NCBI GenBank assembly: GCA_021608145.1
Contig: JAKIHM010000008.1
Location: 1 to 64,000 of the forward strand
From: Thermovorax subterraneus
Lineage (GTDB): Bacteria; Bacillota; Thermosediminibacteria; Thermosediminibacterales; Thermosediminibacteraceae
Direction of reading: 5' to 3'
DNA length: 64,000 nucleotides
Shown here: in pieces, positions 39,218 through 48,403 of the stretch
Numbering within the stretch: position 1 is the stretch's first letter
Layout: each line of letters begins with the position of its first letter
Made by a program: the position numbers and the translations under genes
The notes under the pieces: generated by a model
The model's database searches: none
The model's input: only the letters and a program-made list of their open reading frames with translations
What the model was told of the DNA's origin: nothing

Positions 39218-39775
39218 ATGATTTCCACCAATGATTTAAGACCTGGTGTAACTGTTGAAATTGATGGAGAAGTTTATATGGTCATTGATTTCCAGCACGT
39301 AAAACCCGGAAAAGGGGCGGCATTCGTAAGAACAAAAATAAAAAATGTTAAAACAGGTCAGGTTTTTGAACGCAACTTTAGAGCGGGTGAAAAGTTAAAC
39401 AGAGCAATAGTGGAAAGAAAAACTATGCAGTATTTATATCATGCTAGCGATACATACTATTTTATGGATACCAAGACTTACGAACAGATTCCTCTTACTA
39501 AGGAACAGCTAGGTGACGCCATACTTTATCTAAAAGAGAACCTTGAGGTAGTTGTAATGTTTTACGAAGGAGTGCCTATTGGCGTTGAATTGCCGACTTT
39601 TGTAGAACTGACTGTGATTGACACAGAACCAGGCTTCAAGGGCGATACTGCCACAGGCGGTTCAAAACCTGCCACCTTAGAAACTGGAGCGGTAATTCAA
39701 GTGCCTCTATTTATAGAAAAAGGGGATGTAGTAAGGGTAGATACTAGGACCGGTGAGTATTTGAGCCGAGTCTAA
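39218..39775 (+). CDS. efp: Elongation factor P
   Basis: A full-length 185-residue EF-P that rescues ribosomes stalled at proline runs. The three-domain family sequence is intact, with the tip lysine Lys32 in KPGKGAAF; the surrounding sequence is typical of Firmicutes, and no beta-lysylation genes are nearby. ATG 39218 follows TGGAGG. Confidence 0.97.
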   Translation: MISTNDLRPGVTVEIDGEVYMVIDFQHVKPGKGAAFVRTKIKNVKTGQVFERNFRAGEKLNRAIVERKTMQYLYHASDTYYFMDTKTYEQIPLTKEQLGDAILYLKENLEVVVMFYEGVPIGVELPTFVELTVIDTEPGFKGDTATGGSKPATLETGAVIQVPLFIEKGDVVRVDTRTGEYLSRV

Positions 39776-39803
39776 ATAAAAACACAGGATAGGAGGAAAT
39801 AAA

Positions 39804-40271
39804 ATGGATAATTTAAAGTCAAGGGTTTCATACCTAAAAGGATTAGCCGATGGACTAGGACTGGATGAATCAAAAGAAAAAAGACTGTTAATAGAAATAG
39901 TAAAAGTATTGGAAGAAATGGCTGAAGCAATTGATGACCTGCGGGCATTTTCTGAAGCTACCCAAGAATATGTGGAAAGCATCGATGAAGATCTAGGCCA
40001 GCTGGAGCATGATTTTTATGGCGACGAAGATTCAGATTATGATTTTGAAGAAGATGAAGACTATGAGGAAGATTATGATGATGAATATGAAGACGAATAT
40101 GAAGAAGACTACGATGAAGATGAATACGATGACCTAGATGAGGATTTGCGAGAAATCGAGTGTCCCAAATGCCATGAAATCATATTCATAGACGAAGATC
40201 TCATTGATGAAGAGGGAAAAACAGAATGTCCCAATTGCAAGGCAGAAATAAGAGTAGAAAATAACGATTGA
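39804..40271 (+). CDS. Acidic CD1247-like protein with zinc-ribbon
   Basis: A 155-residue protein. Residues 1-65 (LKSRVSYLKGLADGLGLD) match the CD1247 N-terminal domain found in Clostridia. Residues about 73-115 are almost all Asp, Glu and Tyr. The C-terminus has two CPxC knuckles, CPKCH and CPNCK, that form a zinc ribbon. It lies between efp and spoIIIAA, a conserved position. Function is unknown. The strong terminator follows. Confidence 0.82.
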   Translation: MDNLKSRVSYLKGLADGLGLDESKEKRLLIEIVKVLEEMAEAIDDLRAFSEATQEYVESIDEDLGQLEHDFYGDEDSDYDFEEDEDYEEDYDDEYEDEYEEDYDEDEYDDLDEDLREIECPKCHEIIFIDEDLIDEEGKTECPNCKAEIRVENND

Positions 40272-40276
40272 AGAGC

Positions 40277-40307
40277 AAAGAGGGTAAAAAGCCCTCTTTT
40301 TTTTTAT
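40277..40307 (+). terminator. Terminator after the efp unit
   Basis: AAAGAGGG (40277-40284) pairs with CCCTCTTT (40292-40299), followed by a long T run. Confidence 0.9.
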
Positions 40308-40316
40308 GCTTTACAG

Positions 40317-40345
40317 TCATATTGTACGGATCTAGAAAATATAAA
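40317..40345 (+). promoter_or_regulatory. sigma-E-type promoter of the spoIIIA operon
   Basis: A perfect sigma-E -35 TCATATT (40317-40323, pattern KMATATT) is followed after 14 bp by AATATAAA (40338-40345), a 5-of-8 match to CATACAHT. Spacing and gene content support mother-cell control. Confidence 0.65.
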
Positions 40346-40368
40346 TTAAAAAGAGGAGGGACAAGAGT

Positions 40369-41472
40369 TTGCAAGAGCAAAGAGAAAGAAATTCATTGGA
40401 AGCCCTAGAAAAACACATAGCACCTATACTTCCCTTGACAATAAGGAGCGTATTTTTCAAATTGCCGCTCGAAAGATTAGAAAAGGTTGAAGAGATAAGA
40501 CTGCGTCGGCGGAAACCACTTATGGTGGTCGAAGGGAGAAATGACTACATGTTGGCGCCAGATGGTTTCACTACTGATAACCCAAACAATGCATATATTG
40601 TGACCGACAACGATGCGGAAAAGACTTTGCAATTAATTAGCCAAAGTTCTATTTATGCCTGGGAAGAAGAGATAAAAAACGGCTTTATTACATTGAAAGG
40701 AGGCCATCGAGTAGGAATCGTTGGCAAAATAGTGGTGGAAGCAGGGAAAATCAAAACGATAAAACATATATCCGGGTTTAATATAAGAATAGCAAGGGAA
40801 ATTTTGGGTGCTGCAGACAAAATAATTCCATATGTATTAAATGAAAAAGGCGAGTTTTTAAATACAATGATAATTTCGCCGCCTAAAGCGGGTAAAACGA
40901 CTTTACTAAGGGATTTAATAAGGCAGCTCAGTTCCGGAAATTCTAAACTGGGCTATAAGGGTTTTAAGGTCGGAGTAGTGGATGAGCGATCTGAAATAGC
41001 TTGTTGTTACGAAGGAGTGCCTCAGAATGATGTAGGTATACGCACGGATGTCCTTGATGGATGCCCGAAAGCATTAGGAATTATGATGCTTTTAAGGTCT
41101 ATGTCTCCAGAAATAATAGCTACCGACGAGATTGGAAGACCTGAAGATGTGGAGGCTTTGGAAGAGGCAATAAATACGGGAGTCAAACTGTTAACGACTG
41201 CCCATGGCACAGATTTAGAAGATCTGAAAAGAAGGCCTACCATACGGAAATTGATAGAAAACCAATTTTTCGATAGGTACCTTGTTTTGGGGTTCAGCGA
41301 CGGAATAGGCACTTTAGAAAAGGTGGTTGAGGGTAAAGATTTTATAGTTATATACGAACGAAACGAAAAGGGGGAAGTAAAAAATGTTAAAGTTAATAGG
41401 AAGTGCATTGGTGATTTTTTCTTGCACGATGATAGGGCTTATTATGGCGGGATATTACCAACACAGGCCTAA
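40369..41472 (+). CDS. spoIIIAA: Stage III sporulation protein AA (ATPase)
   Basis: A 367-residue secretion-type ATPase, the likely motor of the SpoIIIA-SpoIIQ channel linking mother cell and forespore. Walker A SPPKAGKTTLL lies near 167 and the Walker B/His region SPEIIATDEIGRPED, then LTTAHGTD, follows. TTG 40369 after GAGGAGGG. The C-terminal end overlaps spoIIIAB by 89 bp. The first of eight collinear genes. Confidence 0.96.
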   Translation: MQEQRERNSLEALEKHIAPILPLTIRSVFFKLPLERLEKVEEIRLRRRKPLMVVEGRNDYMLAPDGFTTDNPNNAYIVTDNDAEKTLQLISQSSIYAWEEEIKNGFITLKGGHRVGIVGKIVVEAGKIKTIKHISGFNIRIAREILGAADKIIPYVLNEKGEFLNTMIISPPKAGKTTLLRDLIRQLSSGNSKLGYKGFKVGVVDERSEIACCYEGVPQNDVGIRTDVLDGCPKALGIMMLLRSMSPEIIATDEIGRPEDVEALEEAINTGVKLLTTAHGTDLEDLKRRPTIRKLIENQFFDRYLVLGFSDGIGTLEKVVEGKDFIVIYERNEKGEVKNVKVNRKCIGDFFLHDDRAYYGGILPTQA

Positions 41473-41902
41473 AGCTCTGCGAAACTTTCAAACAGCCTTA
41501 TCCATGCTGGAAACGGAAATTGATTTCGGCCAATCCCCCCTACCGGAGGCTTTAAACAATATAAGCAAAAGGTGCGATCCAACTATTTCTATGTTTTTAA
41601 GAAAAGTCCGTCAACTTTTGCTTTCAATGGAAGGATATACGGCCTCTGAAGCTTGGGAAATGTCGCTTAATGAGTTCAAATCTCAAATTCCATTAAACGA
41701 TTCCGACTATGAAATACTAACTTCTTTTGGCAAGTATCTCGGTTCCTCAGATAAGGAAGATCAGATAAGAAATTTAAAGCTGACATTGTCCCAGCTGAAG
41801 CAACAGGAAAATTTGGCTTTAGAAGAAAAAAGGAAAAACGAAAAATTGTGGAAATATTTAGGCGTATTAACTGGTCTGATGCTGGTCTTATTGCTGTATT
41901 AA
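41384..41902 (+). CDS. spoIIIAB: Stage III sporulation protein AB
   Basis: A 172-residue protein with an N-terminal membrane segment (about 5-25) and a second at the C-terminus (about 155-171). Similar in layout to GspF/PilC-type platform proteins. ATG 41384 lies within spoIIIAA, after AAAAGGGGGAAG. Confidence 0.94.
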   Translation: MLKLIGSALVIFSCTMIGLIMAGYYQHRPKALRNFQTALSMLETEIDFGQSPLPEALNNISKRCDPTISMFLRKVRQLLLSMEGYTASEAWEMSLNEFKSQIPLNDSDYEILTSFGKYLGSSDKEDQIRNLKLTLSQLKQQENLALEEKRKNEKLWKYLGVLTGLMLVLLLY

Positions 41903-41930
41903 CCCAGATTATTTTGAGAGGTGTCATTAT

Positions 41931-42128
41931 ATGGATGTAGACATTCTATTTAAGATAGCGGGGATTGGTATAGTTATCTCAATTTTGAGCAAAGTCCTTG
42001 ATGAAGCCGGACGAAAAGAACAAGCCCAAATGACTACTCTTGTAGGGGTAGTAATAGTACTCATGATGGTCATTCAGATGATAAGCAGACTTTTTGACAA
42101 TGTAAAATCAATCTTCCACTTGTATTGA
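41931..42128 (+). CDS. spoIIIAC: Stage III sporulation protein AC
   Basis: A 65-residue protein with two membrane helices, the family's normal size: IAGIGIVISILSKVL and TLVGVVIVLMMVIQMI. ATG 41931 after GAGAGGTG. Part of the collinear spoIIIA operon. Confidence 0.95.
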   Translation: MDVDILFKIAGIGIVISILSKVLDEAGRKEQAQMTTLVGVVIVLMMVIQMISRLFDNVKSIFHLY

Positions 42129-42140
42129 GGAGATGGAGAT

Positions 42141-42527
42141 ATGGAGATTGGACAAATTGTTGGAATTGGCTTGATAACAGCCGTTTTCGTAGTATTATTG
42201 AGGGAAGAAAGGCCTGAAATAGCCTTACTAATTAGCATAATCGCAGGGACTTTTGTTTTTCTTTTGATGCTAAACAAAATTGCCTCGGCCTTAAGTCTTT
42301 TACAAAATATGGCAGCGAGGGCAAATATAGACTTTATCTATTTAAGTGCGATACTTAAAATCATAGGTATTGCTTACGTGGCCGAATTTGGAGCTCAAAT
42401 TTGCAGGGATGCCGGCTCATCCTCCATAGCTACAAAAATCGAATTTGCCGCAAAAATTATAATAATGCTTCTTTCAATACCGATCCTCATGGCGGTGCTT
42501 GAACTTTTGTTGAAAATACTCCCTTGA
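42141..42527 (+). CDS. spoIIIAD: Stage III sporulation protein AD
   Basis: A 128-residue membrane protein with helices (about 5-20, 25-46, 60-85, 100-125), matching SpoIIIAD, including YVAEFGAQICRDAGSSSIAT near 76. Related to SpoIIIAC. ATG 42141 after GGAGATGG. Confidence 0.95.
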   Translation: MEIGQIVGIGLITAVFVVLLREERPEIALLISIIAGTFVFLLMLNKIASALSLLQNMAARANIDFIYLSAILKIIGIAYVAEFGAQICRDAGSSSIATKIEFAAKIIIMLLSIPILMAVLELLLKILP

Positions 42528-42540
42528 AAAGGTGATTGCT

Positions 42541-43689
42541 TTGAGAAGAACTTTACTTTGGCTATTGTTAATTTTGCTAATAACCCCACAAATGGCTTTT
42601 GCTGCTAATGATATAGAAAATCAGCTAGAAGACCTTGATGTAGGAGAAATTAACGAGTTTATAAACGAATTCAACCGCGAATACGGGAGTTATTTTCATT
42701 TAAATGATTTAAAAGACCTTTTAAATTCACTTAAGAAAGATCAAAACATCGATTTTAAATCTTTGTTTGAAGGGATAATGCGGTATATATTTCATGAGAT
42801 CACGGCAAATTACAGTTTACTTGTAAAATTGATTGCACTTTCTTTGATATGCGCTGTTTTAAAAAATCTTCATTATGGATTTGAAAAAGATAATATAGGG
42901 AAAATGGCTTACAGTGCGGTTTTTTTAGTTTTGGTGATATTAGCTATTCAGAGTTTTACGATTGCCATTGAAACAGGTCAAGAAGCGATAAATAAAATGG
43001 TTTCATTTGTGCAAGCCATAATGCCAACAGTATTTACGTTACTTGCTGCAGTTGGAGGAATGACTTCAGCAAGTGTATTTAATCCTATCATTTTCATTGG
43101 GATTACCGCTGCAAGCACATGGATTAAAGACATAATTCTTCCTGTAATTTTTTTGATTTCGGTCTTGAGCTTGGTTAATAATATTACCGACAGTTTTCAC
43201 GTTTCCCAGCTCGCCCATTTCTTGAAGCAGTTATGTGTATTTTTGATAGGGCTTTTTTTGAGCGTTTTTTTAGGTATAATGGTAGTCCAGGGAGCGGCAG
43301 CTGCTACTGTTGATGGGATAACTATAAGGACGGCAAAATTCGCATCGAAAAATTTTATGCCTATCGTTGGAGGTATATTTTCCGATGCATTAGATGCAGT
43401 AGTGGGCTATTCGCTTATATTGAAAAATGCAATAGGATTAATTGGATTGTTGACATTATTTCTAATAACAATTTTTCCTGTGATAAAAATCTTGTCGATT
43501 ATTTTCATATACCGTTTGAGCGCAGCAATCATACAGCCCGTCGGCGAAGACGCAATGGTAAGATGTTTAAACGATATAGGCAATTCGTTGACCCTTGTAT
43601 TTATTTCCGTTGCATCGGTAGCCATGATGTTCTTCATCGCTATAACGATTGTGTTAGCTGCGGGAAATTTGTCGATTATGTTGAGGTGA
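42541..43689 (+). CDS. spoIIIAE: Stage III sporulation protein AE
   Basis: A 382-residue protein with a cleavable signal-type N-terminus (LLWLLLILLITPQMAFA, then AND) and several membrane helices in the C-terminal two thirds, typical of SpoIIIAE. TTG 42541 is selected because AAAGGTGA overlaps the in-frame GTG 42532. Confidence 0.95.
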   Translation: MRRTLLWLLLILLITPQMAFAANDIENQLEDLDVGEINEFINEFNREYGSYFHLNDLKDLLNSLKKDQNIDFKSLFEGIMRYIFHEITANYSLLVKLIALSLICAVLKNLHYGFEKDNIGKMAYSAVFLVLVILAIQSFTIAIETGQEAINKMVSFVQAIMPTVFTLLAAVGGMTSASVFNPIIFIGITAASTWIKDIILPVIFLISVLSLVNNITDSFHVSQLAHFLKQLCVFLIGLFLSVFLGIMVVQGAAAATVDGITIRTAKFASKNFMPIVGGIFSDALDAVVGYSLILKNAIGLIGLLTLFLITIFPVIKILSIIFIYRLSAAIIQPVGEDAMVRCLNDIGNSLTLVFISVASVAMMFFIAITIVLAAGNLSIMLR

Positions 43690-43693
43690 TGTT

Positions 43694-44284
43694 GTGGTTG
43701 CCAGTTTGAGTTCGTGGATTAAACAGGTAATTTTAGTTGTAATCTTTACATTGTTTGTGGATTTACTCATGCCCAGCAACGACTTGCGAAAATATATAAA
43801 AGTTACCTTGGGGATAATCGTGATAATTGCTATATTAAATCCGATAATTTCGCTTCTAAAAGCCGATAAATTTTTTGACGGTATACAACTAGAAGCCATG
43901 GAATACCTTGATGAGGATTCAATTTCTAATCAAGCAGAAAAATTAAAACAAAAACATATTAAAATGGCATTGGAATTGTTTGAGAAAGAACTTGAAGAAA
44001 AACTCGTTCGACAGCTAAAACAAATTACCTCTCTTGCGGTTTACAAAACAGATGTTAAAGTAAACCAAGACGGGAGTATTAAAGAAATTCACCTAGTAAT
44101 TAATAAAGATTCTCTCCAACATCCTAAAAATGTGGAAAAAGTATTTGTAAGCCTAGATTCGCAGCCTAGTAATATTCCAAATATTAATTCGATGAAAGAT
44201 GAAATCAAAAAAATAAAAGAATATTTGAGCGCTTTTTATGAAATTCCCGAAACAAACATTTCAGTAGAAATGGAGGGAAATTAA
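43694..44284 (+). CDS. spoIIIAF: Stage III sporulation protein AF
   Basis: A 196-residue protein with two N-terminal membrane helices (about 9-24, 35-55) followed by a soluble domain rich in charged helices. SpoIIIAF belongs to the ring-forming part of the channel. GTG 43694; the stop overlaps the spoIIIAG start by 1 bp. Confidence 0.93.
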   Translation: MVASLSSWIKQVILVVIFTLFVDLLMPSNDLRKYIKVTLGIIVIIAILNPIISLLKADKFFDGIQLEAMEYLDEDSISNQAEKLKQKHIKMALELFEKELEEKLVRQLKQITSLAVYKTDVKVNQDGSIKEIHLVINKDSLQHPKNVEKVFVSLDSQPSNIPNINSMKDEIKKIKEYLSAFYEIPETNISVEMEGN

Positions 44285-44883
44285 TGGAAAGTGAAATTGT
44301 AAAAAATTATATGAACTTGTTCAAAAAAAATAAACATAAATCTCTTAATTTTTTAATAATCATTGGTTTGATGGGCCTCTTAATGCTTTCTTTTGCTAAA
44401 ATTACATCGCAGGAAAAAGTGTTGGATATGGCAGAATTAAGTTCCGTGGAATCCAAAGATAATTTGGTTTCAGATAACGACATACAACTTTTTCAGTCAG
44501 AGATGGAAAAAAGACTAGAGCAAATTTTGTCTCAAATAGAAGGTGCGGGAAGGGTTAAAGTTATGGTTACACTCGAAAGTGAGGGATATGTTGAACCAGC
44601 CTTTAACTCGATTGACAATAAAAGAGTTACCGAGGAAAACGACAGCGAAGGGGGTGTCAGGACTATTACAGAAATTCAGGCAAACAAGCAAATAGTCCTT
44701 CTCAATAAAGGAGGCAAAGAAGAGCCTCTATTAGTAAAAAAATTAGAACCAACGGTAAAGGGAGTTTTGATAGTAGCTGAGGGAGGAAATTCCTCTCAAA
44801 TCGTAGATAGGATAACAAAAGCCACATCTACTTTATTAGGTATCCCTCTTTATAAAATTAAAGTTTTACCATTTTCAAAATGA
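44284..44883 (+). CDS. spoIIIAG: Stage III sporulation protein AG
   Basis: A 199-residue protein with one membrane helix (about 20-38) and a ring-building domain like those of secretion systems: EKRLEQILSQIEGAGRVKVM, then VKGVLIVAEGG near 157. SpoIIIAG makes a large ring between the two membranes in B. subtilis. Confidence 0.95.
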   Translation: MESEIVKNYMNLFKKNKHKSLNFLIIIGLMGLLMLSFAKITSQEKVLDMAELSSVESKDNLVSDNDIQLFQSEMEKRLEQILSQIEGAGRVKVMVTLESEGYVEPAFNSIDNKRVTEENDSEGGVRTITEIQANKQIVLLNKGGKEEPLLVKKLEPTVKGVLIVAEGGNSSQIVDRITKATSTLLGIPLYKIKVLPFSK

Positions 44884-44897
44884 AAGGGAGTGAATTT

Positions 44898-45437
44898 ATG
44901 ATTTTGTTTAAACGCAAGGCTTTACTAATTGGTCTTTTTATAGTGTTGCTGATAATTTCAATATACCTGCTCGTGACTGAAAATTACCCCCAAGTAATTT
45001 ACAGAGATAATAGCCTTCCTGATGCCGAAAAAGTTTCATCTTTAAACCCTTCAACGAGTGAATCAGTAAGTGCAAAAAATGGCGGCGAAAAAGACTTTTT
45101 CGTCGATTACCGGCTAGAAAGGGACCGATTGAGGAGTCAGGAAGCCGATTATTTGCGCGAAATTATAAACAACCCCAATGCAAGTCAGGAATCTAAAGAA
45201 AAAGCTCAAAAAGATCTCATTGCGCTAGCTGAAAAAGTAGAAAAAGAAATGAACGTAGAAAACTTGATAAAAGCGAAAGGCTTTGAAGATGCTGTAATAA
45301 TTCTTTCAGGAGATTCAGCTAATGTTATAGTAAAATCGGAAGGCCTCTCTACAAAAGAAGTGGCACAGATTACAGATATAGTCACCAGAACCACTGGGTT
45401 TTCTTTGGAAAAAATTACTATTGTGGAGAGAAAGTAA
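44898..45437 (+). CDS. spoIIIAH: Stage III sporulation protein AH
   Basis: A 179-residue protein with one membrane helix (about 5-24), a linker and a ring-building motif fold (GFEDAVIILSGDSANVIVK near 127). SpoIIIAH binds forespore SpoIIQ, which is not coded in the window. ATG 44898 fits AAAGGGAGTG; an earlier ATG at 44880 overlaps spoIIIAG. Confidence 0.94.
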   Translation: MILFKRKALLIGLFIVLLIISIYLLVTENYPQVIYRDNSLPDAEKVSSLNPSTSESVSAKNGGEKDFFVDYRLERDRLRSQEADYLREIINNPNASQESKEKAQKDLIALAEKVEKEMNVENLIKAKGFEDAVIILSGDSANVIVKSEGLSTKEVAQITDIVTRTTGFSLEKITIVERK

Positions 45438-45446
45438 TTGATGTAA

Positions 45447-45475
45447 TTGTAATTTCTTCTGATTTTTGCTATAAT
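45447..45475 (+). promoter_or_regulatory. sigma-A promoter of asp23
   Basis: TTGTAA (45447-45452), 17-bp spacer, exact TATAAT (45470-45475), giving a leader of about 45 nt. Confidence 0.7.
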
Positions 45476-45529
45476 TTAATCGTTCCTTTTGTTAAAGTTT
45501 ACTATAGCTGAAATTGGAGGGTGTTTTTA

Positions 45530-45907
45530 ATGGAACCTACTAACGGAAAAGGCTCTGTAAAGATAACCGACGAAGTAGTTAGCATAATAGCTGGTCTTGC
45601 GGCAACGGAAGTTGAAGGAGTCGCCGGTATGAGCGGAGGTTTGGCAGGCGGAATAGCCGAAATGCTGGGGCGCAAGAATCTGTCAAAAGGCGTAAAGGTT
45701 CAGGTTGGAGAAAAAGAGGTAGTCGTGGATATATACATAATTGTGAATTACGGCGTTCGTATTCCAGAAGTGGCGTGGAAGGTTCAGGAGAACGTAAAGA
45801 AAGCCATCGAAAACATGACCGGGCTTACAGTAACAGAAGTAAACATTCATGTGCAAGGTGTGAATTTTGGTCAGCAGTCTAAAGAAGGCGAGGCAAAGGC
45901 GAAATAA
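45530..45907 (+). CDS. Asp23/Gls24-family envelope stress protein
   Basis: A 125-residue Asp23-family protein, with the core VSIIAGLAATEVEGVAGMSG (about 13-32) and KVQENVKKAIENMTGLTV near the C-terminus. Staphylococcal Asp23 is an abundant cell-envelope stress protein held at the membrane by AmaP, whose homologue follows. ATG 45530 after TGGAGGG. A terminator separates it from amaP, so it can be expressed at a higher level. Confidence 0.93.
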   Translation: MEPTNGKGSVKITDEVVSIIAGLAATEVEGVAGMSGGLAGGIAEMLGRKNLSKGVKVQVGEKEVVVDIYIIVNYGVRIPEVAWKVQENVKKAIENMTGLTVTEVNIHVQGVNFGQQSKEGEAKAK

Positions 45908-45934
45908 AACCCCCTATTTTAGGGGGTTAATTTT
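45908..45934 (+). terminator. Hairpin after asp23
   Basis: AACCCCCT (45908-45915) pairs with AGGGGGTT (45921-45928), followed by AATTTT. Probably attenuates reading into amaP. Confidence 0.75.
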
Positions 45935-45954
45935 CCATTGAAAGGGGTATTTTG

Positions 45955-46494
45955 ATGAGATTATTTGAGAGGGTAATTGTGTTTTTTATTTGCGTAGCCA
46001 TGGTCGTAGTTTCCGCACTTGCTATATTATTTTCGCTTAAAATTTTTTCACTGGATTATTTTTGGACAAGATTGGCATACTTTTATGGGCGCTGGGAAAT
46101 GGGTGCCGTGGCCGGAATATTTTTAGTCGGCAGTATCTTGATTTTACTTTCCGGTTTTAGGAATAGAAAAATTCCAGAAAGCGTGATAAATAACGGTGAA
46201 ATGGGAAGTGTTAGCATTTCTTTCAACGCAGTCGAAAATTTAATCCTTAAGGCTGCTAACAACGTTGAAAGATTGAAAGACGTGAAGGTGAAATTGAAAC
46301 CTCGAGAGGATTCCCTTTCTATAATTCTAAAGGTGACAGTGGCCCCCGACACCAATATTCCGGAACTTACTTCTGAATTGCAAAGGGTGGTAAAAGATTA
46401 CGTAGAGTCTATGGCAGGAATTTCAGTCAGGGAAATAAAGGTTAAGGTTGAAAATATCGCAATTCCTCAAAAACAGAAAAGCAGTAAGGGGTGA
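45955..46494 (+). CDS. amaP: AmaP-like alkaline shock membrane anchor protein
   Basis: A 179-residue protein with two N-terminal membrane helices (about 6-28, 48-65) and a C-terminal Asp23-like domain (ISFNAVENLILKAANNVERL). This is the AmaP layout, in which the protein anchors Asp23. ATG 45955 after AAAGGGG. Confidence 0.88.
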   Translation: MRLFERVIVFFICVAMVVVSALAILFSLKIFSLDYFWTRLAYFYGRWEMGAVAGIFLVGSILILLSGFRNRKIPESVINNGEMGSVSISFNAVENLILKAANNVERLKDVKVKLKPREDSLSIILKVTVAPDTNIPELTSELQRVVKDYVESMAGISVREIKVKVENIAIPQKQKSSKG

Positions 46495-46499
46495 GAATT

Positions 46500-46715
46500 G
46501 TGGACTTTTTTTGGGAATTATGGGAGCATCACAGGGGTAAACTCATAGGTGCTATTATAGGATTTGGAATAGGTCTTTTAATATTAGTTTTCGGATTCAT
46601 AAAAGCCATTTTTCTTGTTTTTTGCGCTTTTTTAGGGTATTATATTGGCAAACACATAGACAAAAAGGAAGGATTGAGGGATATTCTTGATAAAATTTTA
46701 CCACCAGGCAGGTAA
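46500..46715 (+). CDS. DUF2273 small membrane protein
   Basis: A 71-residue protein with two membrane helices (about 15-32 and 38-55), matching the DUF2273 family that usually follows amaP and asp23. GTG 46500 fits AAGGGGTGA. Confidence 0.88.
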   Translation: MDFFWELWEHHRGKLIGAIIGFGIGLLILVFGFIKAIFLVFCAFLGYYIGKHIDKKEGLRDILDKILPPGR

Positions 46716-46730
46716 AGGAGTGCAGCAGAC

Positions 46731-47153
46731 TTGAGCAGAAAACTTGCAAGAGAATTATGTTTTAAAATACTTTTTGCCATAGATGCCGGAGGAAATACCA
46801 TAGATGAAGCTTTTAAGATTGCGGTAGACAAACCTTTGAACGAAGATGCGAAAGTATTCATGCTTAATGAGGTTAATGGAGTACTTGAAAGAAAAGAACA
46901 AATAGATGATATAATCGATGATTACTCTATAGACTGGAGGCTGGAACGCCTTAATGTGGCAGACCGAAACATACTGAGAATAGCCATATACGAGATGTTC
47001 TTTTGTGATGATATCCCTTTGAGCGTTTCTATTAACGAGGCGGTAGAAATTGCTAAAAAATATGGGGATAAAAAATCTCCTAAGTTTATAAACGGAATTC
47101 TAGGAGCAATAGCAAGAGACTTGGAAAGATTGCGACCGAAATTTTCTGTTTAA
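46731..47153 (+). CDS. nusB: Transcription antitermination factor NusB
   Basis: A 140-residue all-helical NusB: ARELCFKILFAIDAGGN at the N-terminus, RLNVADRNILRIAIYEM near 72, and INEAVEIAKKYGDKKSPKFI near 103. Works with NusE (S10) in rRNA antitermination. TTG 46731 after AAAGGAG. Confidence 0.96.
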   Translation: MSRKLARELCFKILFAIDAGGNTIDEAFKIAVDKPLNEDAKVFMLNEVNGVLERKEQIDDIIDDYSIDWRLERLNVADRNILRIAIYEMFFCDDIPLSVSINEAVEIAKKYGDKKSPKFINGILGAIARDLERLRPKFSV

Positions 47154-47170
47154 ATCTGGGGGAATACGTT

Positions 47171-48403
47171 ATGCACGGGCCTGTCCTCACGGTCAGCGAA
47201 CTGACCGGAATGATAAAATATTTGTTTGATTCCAACGAAATCTTAAGGCAGGTTTATGTTCGCGGCGAAATTTCGAATTTTAAATACCACCTTTCAGGTC
47301 ACTTATATTTTGTTTTAAAAGATGAAAAAGCTCAAATCCGTTGTGTAATGTTTAAAAACCGAAGCATTTTGTTGCCTTTCATGCCGGAAAATGGAATGAA
47401 AGTAATTGCTTTCGGTTACGTTACGGTGTACGAAAGAAACGGAGAATATCAGTTATACGTCGACGATATGCAGCCCGACGGAATAGGCGCACTTTATTTG
47501 GCTTACGAAAAATTGAAGGAAAAATTGAAAAAAGAGGGCCTATTTGATGTAAGTTCCAAAAAACCTATTCCTTTCTTACCCAAAAATATAGGTATTATAA
47601 CTTCTCTAAACGGTGCGGCCATAAGAGACTTGCTAACGGTTATACGGCGAAGGTATCCAAATGTGAATATTCTGATAGCTCCGGTATCGGTTCAAGGTAA
47701 ACAAGCTGCTGATGAAATTTGCGAGGCGATAAAGGACCTAAATAAGATAGGAAATCTAGATGTGATAATCCTGGGCCGTGGAGGAGGCTCGATAGAAGAA
47801 CTGTGGACTTTTAACGAAGAAAAAGTGGCTCGAGCGATATACAGTTCAACAATTCCGATAATATCAGCTGTAGGTCATGAAACTGATTATACCATAGCCG
47901 ATTTCGTTGCTGACAAAAGGGCACCTACGCCTTCAGCAGCGGGGGAAATGGTAGTTCCGGAAAAGAAACAATTAATTTCTGAGATAATGCAGAGAAAGAA
48001 AAGGTTATTAGCTGCTATTTGCGCAATTATTAATACAAGAAAGCAGGAGATTGAATATATAAGAAGATCAATCGTTTTTAAAAAGATTCGCTCAGAAATA
48101 GACAATAACCGGATTTTAATGGATTCTCTAATGAAAAGCCTTGCTAAAGGAATTTTAAATAATCTGTCGAATAAAAGAGCCGATTTAAAATTTTTAGCAG
48201 GGAGACTTGATATTTTAAGCCCTTTAGCAGTGTTAGAGAGAGGATACAGTATATGTCAGACGTTGGACGACTTTAAAGTTGTGAAAAGAATAGAAGATGT
48301 TGAGGTTGGACAGCAAATCAAAGTAGTCATTTCGAACGGTTACCTGCTCTGTTGTGTAAAAAGTAAGGAAAAAAAAGGAGAGAAAAATGATGCCGGAATA
48401 TAA
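47171..48403 (+). CDS. xseA: Exodeoxyribonuclease VII large subunit
   Basis: A 410-residue subunit with an N-terminal OB domain (VYVRGEISNFKYHLSGHLYF) and a nuclease domain with GRGGGSIEELWTFNEE (near 203) and SAVGHETDYTIADF. Forms the ssDNA exonuclease VII with XseB. ATG 47171. It overlaps xseB by 17 bp. Confidence 0.97.
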   Translation: MHGPVLTVSELTGMIKYLFDSNEILRQVYVRGEISNFKYHLSGHLYFVLKDEKAQIRCVMFKNRSILLPFMPENGMKVIAFGYVTVYERNGEYQLYVDDMQPDGIGALYLAYEKLKEKLKKEGLFDVSSKKPIPFLPKNIGIITSLNGAAIRDLLTVIRRRYPNVNILIAPVSVQGKQAADEICEAIKDLNKIGNLDVIILGRGGGSIEELWTFNEEKVARAIYSSTIPIISAVGHETDYTIADFVADKRAPTPSAAGEMVVPEKKQLISEIMQRKKRLLAAICAIINTRKQEIEYIRRSIVFKKIRSEIDNNRILMDSLMKSLAKGILNNLSNKRADLKFLAGRLDILSPLAVLERGYSICQTLDDFKVVKRIEDVEVGQQIKVVISNGYLLCCVKSKEKKGEKNDAGI

